Shown piece after piece: positions 54,717-63,245 of a stretch of DNA of 64,000 nt; position 1 is the stretch's first letter, and each line of letters opens with the position of its first letter. Source of the DNA: Spirochaetales bacterium (GTDB taxonomy: Bacteria > Spirochaetota > Spirochaetia > JABMQR01); the NCBI GenBank assembly GCA_018399255.1, contig JAGYPA010000002.1, positions 154,290 through 218,289 of the forward strand, given 5' to 3'. Both the position numbers and the translations under genes were made by a program. A model generated the notes under the pieces. The model worked only from the letters and a program-made list of their open reading frames with translations, searched no databases and was not told the DNA's origin.

Positions 54717-56173
54717 GATTTTCTCCTGCCTTCCACCTTCCGGGCTCGTCCGTCCTGAAACTGCACTACAGTATCAGCAAGTTTTTCTGCCAGCCTCAGG
54801 TCATGGGTTATGATGATAAGACTCGATTCCCGCTTGACAAATAGATCAATTATTCTGATGTACTCCGCAAGGAGTATGCCGGAATCGGCTTCGTCAAAGA
54901 TTGTGCAGATTCTGTCAAGCTGGTAGCATACGGCTGCCTGAAGCCGTTTTCTTGATCCGTAGCTCATGGTGGCAGGGGTGTCTTTCAGATTGTAGAGTCC
55001 AAAGAGCTCACCGCAGGTTGCCGCCTGAGCCCTGGCATCGGATTTTTCGATTCCAGCCTGGAGAAGGCTGTACATGAGCTCATCTTTTACGGTTGGCAGA
55101 AAAATCTGGTAGTCCGGGTTCTGAAAAAGATATCCGGTATATTTCTGGAGTGCCCCGGGAGCGGCATGCCGCAGTCGGCCTCCTTTGCCGGGAATAAGGA
55201 TTTCTCCGCGCTCTGGTGATATCAGACCGCAGAGGAGCTTGCTGAGGGTGCTCTTTCCTGAACCGTTAGGTCCATAGAATGCTGTTATCTGGCCGCTGTA
55301 AATATCCAGATTGTCGACGTATAGGGTAAAATCAGATCCTGATTTACTGCCGGGGTAGCTGAAGGAAAGGTGACGGATAGATAAGACCGGTTCGCGCTGA
55401 TATTGGGAATCGCCTGAGATGTAAGGCAGGGATGGGTGGATTTTCTTGTACTCCCAATTGTCGCCGAGTTTCTGCAGAGTTTCATCCCGTGAGCACTGAA
55501 AGAGCTGATTGTTGTCTATGATACTCCATGTTGAAACATAGAGGTCATAGAGGGAAATATGCTTAGACGCAAGAATAATTACGGTTCGGCCCGATTCCAC
55601 GGCTCTTTTGATCAGGACATCGCGCCACTGCTCATCGAGTTCCTCAAAGGTTTCATCAAGAATCCAGACAGCAGGATTTATGGCGCATAAGACAGCAAGC
55701 AGTAGACGTTTTTTTTCGCCTCCCGACAGATTCCCCGGATTAGCAGTCCGCAGGTCGTCAAGATCCCAGAATGAAATTTCGGCCTCAAGCCGCTCGTGCA
55801 TTTGAGGACGATTCAAGCTCATTGACTCCAGAGGAAAAACTATTTCATCTTCAACTTGCGCCATAAGAATTTGTTCATCCGGATCCTGGAACACTAACCC
55901 TACATGTTCCAGAAGATGACACCCCCGGGTTTCAAGAACCTGAATTGTATCAACCAGAACTGAACCTGAAACACTCCCGCCGGTAAAGGCAGGTACCAGA
56001 CCGGCAAGCAGTCGTCCGAAAGTGGTTTTCCCCGATTCGGGCCGGCCGAATACGACGTGGATAATTCCCTGATGGAAGACTCCCTCCAGATCGATAAAGA
56101 GAGGTTTGCTATTTGCAGAACTGTAACTGGGATAGGTAAATTGTAAGTCTTTGACTGATACTGCTGTATTCAT
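54713..56173 (-). CDS. ecfA: ECF transporter ATPase, two fused ABC domains
   Basis: About 486 aa with two ABC modules. Domain 1 (residues ~5-225): Walker A FGRPESGKTTF, Q-loop VFQDPDEQ, signature NLSGGEKKR, Walker B AVWILDETFEELD. Domain 2 (~260-480): Walker A GPNGSGKST, Q-loop LFQNPDYQ, signature TMSYGSRKR, which is degenerate (LSGGQ expected), Walker B CTIFDEADSG. ATP hydrolysis at one composite site may be impaired. The ATG at 56173 opens the conserved part; a GTG at 56203 is an alternative. TACAAT directly precedes the ATG and a small palindrome (ACAGT-TT-ACTGT) lies upstream. Confidence 0.9.
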   Translation of the reverse strand: MNTAVSVKDLQFTYPSYSSANSKPLFIDLEGVFHQGIIHVVFGRPESGKTTFGRLLAGLVPAFTGGSVSGSVLVDTIQVLETRGCHLLEHVGLVFQDPDEQILMAQVEDEIVFPLESMSLNRPQMHERLEAEISFWDLDDLRTANPGNLSGGEKKRLLLAVLCAINPAVWILDETFEELDEQWRDVLIKRAVESGRTVIILASKHISLYDLYVSTWSIIDNNQLFQCSRDETLQKLGDNWEYKKIHPSLPYISGDSQYQREPVLSIRHLSFSYPGSKSGSDFTLYVDNLDIYSGQITAFYGPNGSGKSTLSKLLCGLISPERGEILIPGKGGRLRHAAPGALQKYTGYLFQNPDYQIFLPTVKDELMYSLLQAGIEKSDARAQAATCGELFGLYNLKDTPATMSYGSRKRLQAAVCYQLDRICTIFDEADSGILLAEYIRIIDLFVKRESSLIIITHDLRLAEKLADTVVQFQDGRARKVEGRRKS

Positions 56174-56293
56174 ATTGTAGCAAAACAGTAAACTGTATTG
56201 CACATTTTGTCTAGAAGCCTGTTAATGTCTATAATACTGGAACTCCAGGGAAAATCGATCCTTTCTGACGATCTATCTCCAGAGACTCCGGAG

Positions 56294-56319
56294 TCCAGGG
56301 AGTTCCGGAACTCCCTGGA
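56294..56319. repeat. 26-bp perfect palindrome
   Basis: Two 13-bp arms meet without a spacer (core AGTTCCGGAACT). Smaller related palindromes lie close by (CTGGA-AC-TCCAG at 56237-56248, and ACTCCGGAGT just upstream). The 144-nt gap between the amidohydrolase gene and ecfA holds nothing else. Terminator or processing site are possible, but no T-tract follows. Confidence 0.85.
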
Positions 56320-56347
56320 TCATTTCACTCTTCCGGCTCTGTCTATA

Positions 56348-57595
56348 TCATATTTCGTTTGCTGTTTTCAGAATGCACTGAAGCAGTACATTAACCCCTC
56401 GTTCACAGTCGTCCCATGGCGTATCTTCCACTTCAACATGGCTTCTTCCGTTTATGCTGGGAACAAAAATCATGGCTCCCCGGGTAACCTTATTGACTTC
56501 ACTCATGTCATGTCCGGCACCGGAGATCATTCTTTTGCAACTGTAACCCAACTCTTCGGAGGTTTCGACTACGCGATCCCAGAGCTCTTTATCAAAGGGA
56601 GCATGTTCCACTTTCCAGGTTTCTTCGGTTCTTATGGGACAGCCCCGCCTTTGGGCAATTACTTCAAACTCGCGCTTCATCATATTCCATGCTTCTATTG
56701 CATGGTCATCGTCCCAGGAACGGATATCCACGGTAAAGTGCACTCCGTCAGAAATTATGTTTCTTGAGTTGGGATGATTCTGAATCTCCCCTACGGTAGC
56801 GACCATATTTCCCATCTGATGAGCAATTTTATTTACGATTATGTTCATTTCGGAAAATGCCAGAAGGGCATCATTTCTTCCAACCATGGGAGTTGGACCT
56901 ACCTGATTTGCAGTACCTTCAAGATATACATCATACCAATGGAGGCATAAAATCCCTTTAGGTGCTCCAATTTGCAGTTTTTCTTTGTACAGTTCCGGTC
57001 CCTGTTCAATATGCAGCTCATAAGCACCATAGATGTTCCATTTTTTGTGATCTGCAGGAAACTCACCTCTATATCCTATTCTTTCCAGCTCATTGCCAAA
57101 GCGTGTTTTCCCGTCACGATCCATTCGATCGTAAGCCCACTCTTTTGTAATATTTCCTGCCCAGACCCCGGAACCCATACAAGCAGGGGCAAACCATCCG
57201 CCCTCCTCATTGGTCCAGTTTGTTATAATGAGATCTCTTTCCAGTTGGATAGCATTTTCATTGACAACCCGCATAACCTCCAAAGCCCCTAAAACTCCAA
57301 GGATTCCATCGAATCTTCCTCCGGGTTTCTGGGTATCAAAATGGGAACCGGTCATTACAGCACCAAGCTCTCTATTTTTACCGGGTCTTATGGCGAACAT
57401 ATTACCCATTTCATCAATTACTACTTCACAGCCGCTTTCCTTGTACCACTTCATCAGCAGGTCCCGGCCTTGTTTGTCCTCATCAGTGGCAGTGCAGCGC
57501 TCCAGACCTCCATTTGCGGTTTTTCCAATCTCAGCAGATGCTTCTATTGTTTCCTGAAGTCGTTTTCCATTAACACGCAGTTTCTTAAGATCCAT
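56348..57595 (-). CDS. M20-family amidohydrolase (N-carbamoyl-beta-alanine / N-carbamoyl-amino acid hydrolase)
   Basis: 415 aa di-metal hydrolase of the AmaB/HyuC/beta-ureidopropionase group. Metal ligands lie in TGSHFDTQKPGGRFDGILGV (His, Asp), WTNEEGGWF (Glu), ELHIEQGPEL (His) and a C-terminal INGRSHVEVE (His). GAGHDM lies in the catalytic domain and the lid has QVGPTPM. It would release CO2 and ammonia from N-carbamoyl-beta-alanine, the step after dihydropyrimidinase, or act on allantoate-type substrates. AAGGAG is upstream. It lies 24 nt after plsC and before the ECF genes. Confidence 0.9.
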   Translation of the reverse strand: MDLKKLRVNGKRLQETIEASAEIGKTANGGLERCTATDEDKQGRDLLMKWYKESGCEVVIDEMGNMFAIRPGKNRELGAVMTGSHFDTQKPGGRFDGILGVLGALEVMRVVNENAIQLERDLIITNWTNEEGGWFAPACMGSGVWAGNITKEWAYDRMDRDGKTRFGNELERIGYRGEFPADHKKWNIYGAYELHIEQGPELYKEKLQIGAPKGILCLHWYDVYLEGTANQVGPTPMVGRNDALLAFSEMNIIVNKIAHQMGNMVATVGEIQNHPNSRNIISDGVHFTVDIRSWDDDHAIEAWNMMKREFEVIAQRRGCPIRTEETWKVEHAPFDKELWDRVVETSEELGYSCKRMISGAGHDMSEVNKVTRGAMIFVPSINGRSHVEVEDTPWDDCERGVNVLLQCILKTANEI

Positions 57596-57619
57596 TTCCA
57601 GCTCCTTGAATATAAAAAT

Positions 57620-58372
57620 CTAGCCGTTTTGTATTGTAGCAGAAAGCTTATCTTTTTGACAGGTTTTGATTACGGAGAATACACGATCTGGAAGATCTTT
57701 GATCTCCTGATCATTAAGATCTGCCGTTGGTATAGGTTCATGAATTATCAGTTCTACTATCTTCCTTCTTACCCCCGACTTAGCCTCGAACAGCAAAGAA
57801 GAATTCAATATTGTAAGAGGAATGATAACAGCTTTGGATCTGGTTGCCAGTTTAATGCTGCCATGCTTGAAATCACCAAACTTTTCGGAGCGGCTTCGCG
57901 TACCTTCAGGAAAAATCAACTGAGGATGTCCATTCGCAATTGCCTTGGCACCGTCAAGAATGGCTTTTACCTGTGAGCGGGGATTTTTCCGGTCAATATA
58001 CACACAACCGAGCACATCCATCCAGGTATTGAGGATTGGTATCTTCTTCAACTCTGCCTTGGCAATAAATCCCACTAAAACAGGAAGATATCCAACAATC
58101 AGGGGAATATCCGTCAGACTGCGATGGTTCGAAACAAAGCAGAGCCGTTTTTCGTTCGGAAGGTTCTCCAAGCCGGAAACTGAAACCCTACCTCCCAGAG
58201 TTGTAATAATACCTCGAGCAATAAGAATCCCGTTAAAACGAAGATACCGGTCACTCAGGTTGCGGGCACCGAGAAGCTTGAACAGGCTTCCGGGAATCAA
58301 AACCAGAACAAGGGATAGAAAAAAGTGTATCAAGACATATACCAGAACAATAAGCAGGTGAATTTTCTTCAT
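57620..58372 (-). CDS. plsC: 1-acyl-sn-glycerol-3-phosphate acyltransferase
   Basis: 250 aa membrane-bound acyltransferase making phosphatidic acid. Catalytic SNHRSLTD (NHx4D) is near residue 84, and the substrate site is LIFPEGTRSRSEKFGDFKHG. One N-terminal membrane helix (IHLLIVLVYVLIHFFLSLVLVL). The ATG at 58372 has AGGGGA upstream. Part of a minus-strand run from the ABC exporter to the amidohydrolase. Confidence 0.94.
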   Translation of the reverse strand: MKKIHLLIVLVYVLIHFFLSLVLVLIPGSLFKLLGARNLSDRYLRFNGILIARGIITTLGGRVSVSGLENLPNEKRLCFVSNHRSLTDIPLIVGYLPVLVGFIAKAELKKIPILNTWMDVLGCVYIDRKNPRSQVKAILDGAKAIANGHPQLIFPEGTRSRSEKFGDFKHGSIKLATRSKAVIIPLTILNSSLLFEAKSGVRRKIVELIIHEPIPTADLNDQEIKDLPDRVFSVIKTCQKDKLSATIQNG

Positions 58373-58397
58373 AAATAATCCCCTAAACATACCAGCG

Positions 58398-60119
58398 CTA
58401 TATTTTCGTCTTACTCCCGGCATATAATCGACTATAATAGCCTGCCTCCCTCATCAACGAAGCATGTGTTCCTGCTTCAACAACTCTGCCCTCTTTGATG
58501 ACACAAATAGAATCGGCATTGAGCACTGTAGAGAGCCGATGAGCAATAATAATGGACGTTCGATCTTTAGCCAGCCGATCAAAGGCCTCCTGGATGAGAA
58601 TTTCTGATTCAGTATCAAGTGATGATGTAGCTTCATCAAATATTATAATAGCTGGATTCTTCAGAAATACCCGGGCTATGGAAATACGCTGTTTCTGGCC
58701 TCCCGAAAGCTTCACTCCACGCTCCCCTACTTCTGTATCGAATCCCTTTGGCAAAGACATAATGAAATCATAGATGTTGGCTGCTTTTGCTGCCTTTACC
58801 ACTTCGGTATCAGATGCACCTGAAGAACCGTATAAGATATTATCCTTGATCGATGCATCAAATAAAAAAACATTCTGCTGCACAATTCCAATGGATCGAC
58901 GCAGTGAGCGCTGCTGCACAAGCAGAATATCCTGACCGTCGATAAGAATCCTCCCCTGCCGGGGTTCGTAAAAACGGGGAATCAGCGATACCAGGGTAGA
59001 TTTGCCAGCTCCTGATTCACCTACAAGAGCAGTCTTCTGCCCCGGTTCGATCGTCATGGAAATATTTTTCAGCACCTCTCCACTCGTATCATTATAACTG
59101 AAAACAACTTCCTCAAAATTAATCCGACCCTGGCGTACCTTGAGCGGGGCTGCCCCAGGTCGATCCTGAATATCGGGAACTACATCCATGATTTCGATGA
59201 ATCGTTCGAAAGATGCCATGCCTTGCTGAAGCTGTTCGGTAAAGTTAATCAGGCGGTCGATGGGAGGCAGTACAATTCCTACATAGAGGATAAAAGCCAG
59301 AAGATCGTATACCTGGATAGTACCTAGAAAAATAAGCCAGGCGCCTCCTGCTACGATAGTCAAATAGTAAAAGTCACGAAAAAACTGCATTCCCGAGTGG
59401 TAGCGCGCCATCACCGCATAGGCGGTCTCTTTAGCGGTTTTAAATCGATTATTGGCCTTTTCGAATTTTCTTGCTTCAACCGCCTCATTTCCGAAAGACT
59501 GTACTTCCCTGATACCCTGGACTGAGTTTTCTACTGACGAATTAATATCTGCAATCTTTTCCCTGACATGTCGAAATCCCTGCTTCATTTCAGGTCCGAG
59601 CCGTAAGCCCCAGAACAGCATAAAAGGCAGTGGAATCAGCGATATCATGGCCAGGGGTATACTGAAAAAGCACATGAATATGTAGGCGGCTATAAGGACA
59701 ACGACGGAAATGAGCAGGTCCTCGGGGGCATGGTGCGCGATTTCAGCAATCAAGTTCAAATCATTGGTAATTCTTGACATTATATGACCGGTTTTGACGC
59801 TGTCATAATAGGTAAAAGAAAGCTTCTGCAGATGAGAAAAAATATCACTGCGCATATCCGTTTCAATACGCACGCCCAGATTATGACCCCACCGAATGCG
59901 AATATATGTTGTTATGGTCTTTAGTATATACACTGCAGCCATGAGTGCAAAGATAGTAAGAATAAAACGGATATTCTGATCGGGGATAGCTGTTTTAAGG
60001 AGTTCCCGGGTAAGCATAGGAAATAATACAGCCAAAAGAGCTGATACAGAGGCTGCTCCCATATCCAGCAGGAAAAGTCCCATATGCGGGCGATAGTAAC
60101 TGATAAATTTCCGGATCAT
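58398..60119 (-). CDS. ABC exporter, fused membrane and ATPase domains (MsbA-like)
   Basis: 573 aa half-transporter. Six membrane helices lie in residues ~15-310, with the ABC transmembrane motif and the ENSVQGIREVQSFGNE coupling region. The nucleotide-binding domain starts near 340: Walker A LVGESGAGKSTLV, Q-loop GIVQQNVFLF, signature VKLSGGQKQRISIARVFL, Walker B AIIIFDEATSSLD, and the switch His in IIAHRLSTV. A lipid or drug exporter working as a homodimer is likely. The ATG at 60119 has AGGAGG 10-11 nt upstream. It lies between the helicase and plsC. Confidence 0.93.
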   Translation of the reverse strand: MIRKFISYYRPHMGLFLLDMGAASVSALLAVLFPMLTRELLKTAIPDQNIRFILTIFALMAAVYILKTITTYIRIRWGHNLGVRIETDMRSDIFSHLQKLSFTYYDSVKTGHIMSRITNDLNLIAEIAHHAPEDLLISVVVLIAAYIFMCFFSIPLAMISLIPLPFMLFWGLRLGPEMKQGFRHVREKIADINSSVENSVQGIREVQSFGNEAVEARKFEKANNRFKTAKETAYAVMARYHSGMQFFRDFYYLTIVAGGAWLIFLGTIQVYDLLAFILYVGIVLPPIDRLINFTEQLQQGMASFERFIEIMDVVPDIQDRPGAAPLKVRQGRINFEEVVFSYNDTSGEVLKNISMTIEPGQKTALVGESGAGKSTLVSLIPRFYEPRQGRILIDGQDILLVQQRSLRRSIGIVQQNVFLFDASIKDNILYGSSGASDTEVVKAAKAANIYDFIMSLPKGFDTEVGERGVKLSGGQKQRISIARVFLKNPAIIIFDEATSSLDTESEILIQEAFDRLAKDRTSIIIAHRLSTVLNADSICVIKEGRVVEAGTHASLMREAGYYSRLYAGSKTKI

Positions 60120-60191
60120 TACTTCAGGACCTCCTGAGCAGAGAACACCCTGCTCAGGTGTCATATCTCCTTAAAAAACAATCAACAGTTT

Positions 60192-62171
60192 TTACTCTCT
60201 GTTGTCGGAGTTGGTGATGCGTTCTTTTCCAAACAACTTCTTCAGAAAGCCAGGTTTTTTCTGCTTTGGCTTATTAATCCCTTTTTCTTCTGTTTGTTTA
60301 CGTGCAGCATCCATTTTACTGGTATTTCCAGCAGAGGAGCCGCTGGCCCCGGAATAACCGGTACTTTTTTGTTCTCCGGGACGTGCTTTCAGGGTTGAAT
60401 TTTTATCGGAATCTGATACTGAACTGCCAATATTTTTTTTATAGTAAGCAAGACGTTCTTCCAGCGGCAGGGCACTGATTGCTGAATAATCTACATCTTT
60501 GCGGTTATCAGCAGCAGGACGTTTGCTATAATTCCGGTTTGTCCTATCAGAATTCTTGCCTGTCGGCTTGTTTGCTGTCCTGCCGGCTGACTGACCTGCC
60601 GGCTTGTTTGCTGTCCTGCCGGCTGACTGACTTGCAGGCTTGCTTGCCGTCCTGCCGGCTGACTGACTTGCAGACTTGCTTGCCGTCCTGCCGGCTGACT
60701 GACCTGCCGGCTTGTTTACTAAACTTCCAGCTGACTTGCCGGTTGGCGGCGTTCCTGATCCTGATGATTTTGTCGATGCAGACTTTTTCAGGGTGCTATC
60801 CGGTACACCCGCTGATGTTGAGGATTTCCTGCTGGAATCAGCTGTCTGCTTCCCATGAGAGATTCTGCTGCCGCTTCGAGATCCAGACTGTGTCGGCATT
60901 CTTGAACTGCCTCTGTTTCTGCTGTCCATAGAGCCGCTGCGGTCATTGCGACGTCCTTCCCTGGAGTACCCCCTGTCCACCTCAGTCCCCTTTATCAGGG
61001 TGCGGAAGTGAATCCCTGCACTTTTGTCCTCTACTGAGCTCAGGACACCGTCTTCCAGCCAATTAACAGGAATTTTCATGCCTATATAGTCCTGGATTGC
61101 CTCAAGGCCATATACAAATTCCTCACAAGCCAGAGTTACGGCCAATCCTGTCTTCCCGGCTCTTGCAGTCCTGCCAATCCGGTGGACATAGTTTTCAAAA
61201 TCCTCAGGTATATCGTAATTTACAACCAGCTGCAGATCATCTACATGCAGTCCGCGGGCGGCAACATCGGTAGCTACAAGAAACTTGTTCTCACCAGATT
61301 TCATCTGCTCAATTACTTTCAACCGCTTCCGCTGCGGCAGGTCCCCCATCAGAAACTGTACATGATACCCGTTAATCTCTAATCGCTTGGCAACTTCTAC
61401 CGCCCGCAGCTTTGTATTGGTAAATATAATGGCATTATCCAGATTATGTTTGGCAAGAATATAGAGAAGCAGTTCGAATTTTTCATTTTTACTTACGTGA
61501 TAGAGTTCCTGGCGGATTTCTTCAACCGTAATTCGTTCAGACTCAACCTCGACAGTAGCCGGATTGTTCATAAAATCCCAGGCCAGGTTCCTTACTCTGG
61601 TGCTGAGAGTTGCACTGAACAACATCGTCTGTCGCTCTTCCCGCGGCCGCATCTTATTCAGCATAAGTCGAATGTCAGGATAGAACCCCATATCGAACAG
61701 CCTGTCGGCTTCATCAATAACCACAATGGTAAAAGTTGTAAAATCAATCTTGCCTGATTTACTGAAGTCTATCAGTCGACCAGGGGTTCCAATAACGATA
61801 TCAGCACCGTCCCTGAGAAGTTTTTCCTGTTCCTGGTATCCGATTCCGCCAAAAAAACTGCCAATTCTGATACCAGGCAGGCCTTCAAGGAGCAGCAAGC
61901 CATCATCTTCTATCTGGACAGCCAGTTCTCGCGTCGGCACAACAACCAGTGCCCGGGTTTTGGTATTTTCCTTCTGTTTCGCAAATGTTTCCAGAATTGT
62001 CAGCAGAAAGGCTGCTGTTTTTCCTGATCCCGTCTGGGACTGAACAAGTACGTCGCCGCCTGTCAGTGAACTGCTAAAAACTTTTTCCTGTACAGGCATA
62101 CATTCCACGAACTGAGCCGCCTGTATTCCTCTCAGTACTTTTTCATCAAAATTAAATGCTTCAAATTTCAT
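60192..62171 (-). CDS. DEAD-box RNA helicase with repetitive basic tail
   Basis: 659 aa. Helicase core in residues ~1-380: SQTGSGKTAAF (motif I), VVPTRELA, GTPGRLIDF, IDEADRLFDMGF (DEAD), LFSATLS, TNTKLRA, ATDVAARGLHVDDL and YVHRIGRTARAGKTG (motif VI). The ~260-residue tail is S/G/K/R-rich. It contains about four 12-residue repeats of the type KPAGQSAGRTAN and ends in KPKQKKPGFLKKLFGKER, likely for RNA or ribosome contact. It unwinds RNA in ribosome assembly or decay; the specific RNA is unknown. Leaderless start: TATAGT is 6 nt before the ATG. Confidence 0.93.
   Translation of the reverse strand: MKFEAFNFDEKVLRGIQAAQFVECMPVQEKVFSSSLTGGDVLVQSQTGSGKTAAFLLTILETFAKQKENTKTRALVVVPTRELAVQIEDDGLLLLEGLPGIRIGSFFGGIGYQEQEKLLRDGADIVIGTPGRLIDFSKSGKIDFTTFTIVVIDEADRLFDMGFYPDIRLMLNKMRPREERQTMLFSATLSTRVRNLAWDFMNNPATVEVESERITVEEIRQELYHVSKNEKFELLLYILAKHNLDNAIIFTNTKLRAVEVAKRLEINGYHVQFLMGDLPQRKRLKVIEQMKSGENKFLVATDVAARGLHVDDLQLVVNYDIPEDFENYVHRIGRTARAGKTGLAVTLACEEFVYGLEAIQDYIGMKIPVNWLEDGVLSSVEDKSAGIHFRTLIKGTEVDRGYSREGRRNDRSGSMDSRNRGSSRMPTQSGSRSGSRISHGKQTADSSRKSSTSAGVPDSTLKKSASTKSSGSGTPPTGKSAGSLVNKPAGQSAGRTASKSASQSAGRTASKPASQSAGRTANKPAGQSAGRTANKPTGKNSDRTNRNYSKRPAADNRKDVDYSAISALPLEERLAYYKKNIGSSVSDSDKNSTLKARPGEQKSTGYSGASGSSAGNTSKMDAARKQTEEKGINKPKQKKPGFLKKLFGKERITNSDNRE
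60560..60719 (+). repeat. 36-bp coding tandem repeat in the helicase tail
   Basis: Four units of 36 bp (60560-60595, -60631, -60667, -60703) plus a partial copy, sharing the core TGCCGGCTGACTGAC. Units differ by a few bases. They encode 12-residue Gln/Ser/Ala/Gly/Arg/Lys repeats on the minus strand. Confidence 0.93.
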
Positions 62172-62177
62172 GCTGCA

Positions 62178-62206
62178 ACTATACTATTTTTGCATAGAAA
62201 AGCCAA
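62178..62206 (-). promoter_or_regulatory. Helicase gene promoter giving a leaderless mRNA
   Basis: On the minus strand TTGGCT (62206-62201), 17 nt, TATAGT (62183-62178), then 6 nt to the ATG. No Shine-Dalgarno. Confidence 0.65.
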
Positions 62207-62237
62207 CTGACCTGCAGCTAGGCAATTACTGAGATTC

Positions 62238-63218
62238 TCAGCTTTTTCTTTTGTCTAAGCGGTCCATTATTGTCAGTAAAAGACGGGATGTTTCATTAAC
62301 TCCGAGCTTCGCAATATCCGCATAGGCACGTTCACAGTAAAAATGGCTTTTTCCGGCTGCACGCGTTAATCCGCCAAGTTCCGTTACTTCCCTGATTATT
62401 TTATCTGAAGTACGACGGTTTATGCGGCGTCTGTTATCAAGAAGCTTTTCAAGCTTACGGCTGGAATCGTTCTGAAGGGCATAGATAAGGGGCAGTGTAG
62501 CTAATCCGCACCTGAGATCATTTCCTGACGGTTTCCCTAGATCAGCAGCATCTCCTATATAGTCCAATATATCGTCCTGAATTTGAAAGAACATCCCGAT
62601 TCCGTAGCCTATTCTCCGTAAAAGTTGTCGGGTTCTTTCAGAAGCCTTTACCGCAGCTCCGCCGAGGTAGAGACTGAGAGAAAAGAGTGAAGCTGTTTTT
62701 CCGGCTATCCTACGCAAATACCGTGATTCACCTATTGAAAAATCCCATAATTCACTATCCTGATCAATTTCACTGTCACAAAGACGACAGATTGAATTCT
62801 TGACTATTTCAGGACTCATCTCATCATTCCCGGCATTCAGCTGAGAAAAGGCCCTGGCCAGAAGATAGTCTCCAGCGATAACGGCTTTTTTTACTCCAGC
62901 CTGAGCCTGAATGGTAGGCCTCCCTCTCCGGGTTGATGAGTCATCTATAACATCGTCATGCACTAGAGATGCCATATGCAGCATTTCCATTGCCGCAGAG
63001 AGGTTCAGAATCAGGGGTTCATCCCTGTCCTGTTCATTTCCAAGCAGTGATGCGATATATATCATCGCCGGCCGCAGCATCTTTCCGCGATTATCTGCCA
63101 GATCAATGAGGGTTGAACGTATGTATCTGCTGGCAGGGGATACCGCTGTCCGAACCACATCATTGGTCCGGACAAGGAAATCCTGTACTGACGGTTCATT
63201 TTTCCAGAAATTATTCAT
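62238..63218 (-). CDS. Polyprenyl diphosphate synthase
   Basis: 326 aa trans-prenyltransferase. The first Asp-rich motif is LVHDDVIDDSSTRRGRPT and the second is FQIQDDILDYIGDAADLGKPSGNDL. Residues before the first motif are MEMLHMASLVHDD; without structural comparison the chain length (quinone side chain versus other) is not certain. It builds a long isoprenoid from IPP, probably the octaprenyl/heptaprenyl tail of a quinone. The start is 27 nt after the DoxX gene stop, so it is likely cotranscribed with it. Confidence 0.93.
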   Translation of the reverse strand: MNNFWKNEPSVQDFLVRTNDVVRTAVSPASRYIRSTLIDLADNRGKMLRPAMIYIASLLGNEQDRDEPLILNLSAAMEMLHMASLVHDDVIDDSSTRRGRPTIQAQAGVKKAVIAGDYLLARAFSQLNAGNDEMSPEIVKNSICRLCDSEIDQDSELWDFSIGESRYLRRIAGKTASLFSLSLYLGGAAVKASERTRQLLRRIGYGIGMFFQIQDDILDYIGDAADLGKPSGNDLRCGLATLPLIYALQNDSSRKLEKLLDNRRRINRRTSDKIIREVTELGGLTRAAGKSHFYCERAYADIAKLGVNETSRLLLTIMDRLDKRKS

Positions 63219-63245
63219 ACTTTAGCTATCAGCCGGTACGGCTGA

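Noticed and set aside
60560..60719. 36-bp spaced repeats that look like a CRISPR array
   Set aside because: The units are contiguous without spacers, and they are in-frame coding repeats within the helicase tail. No cas genes are present.
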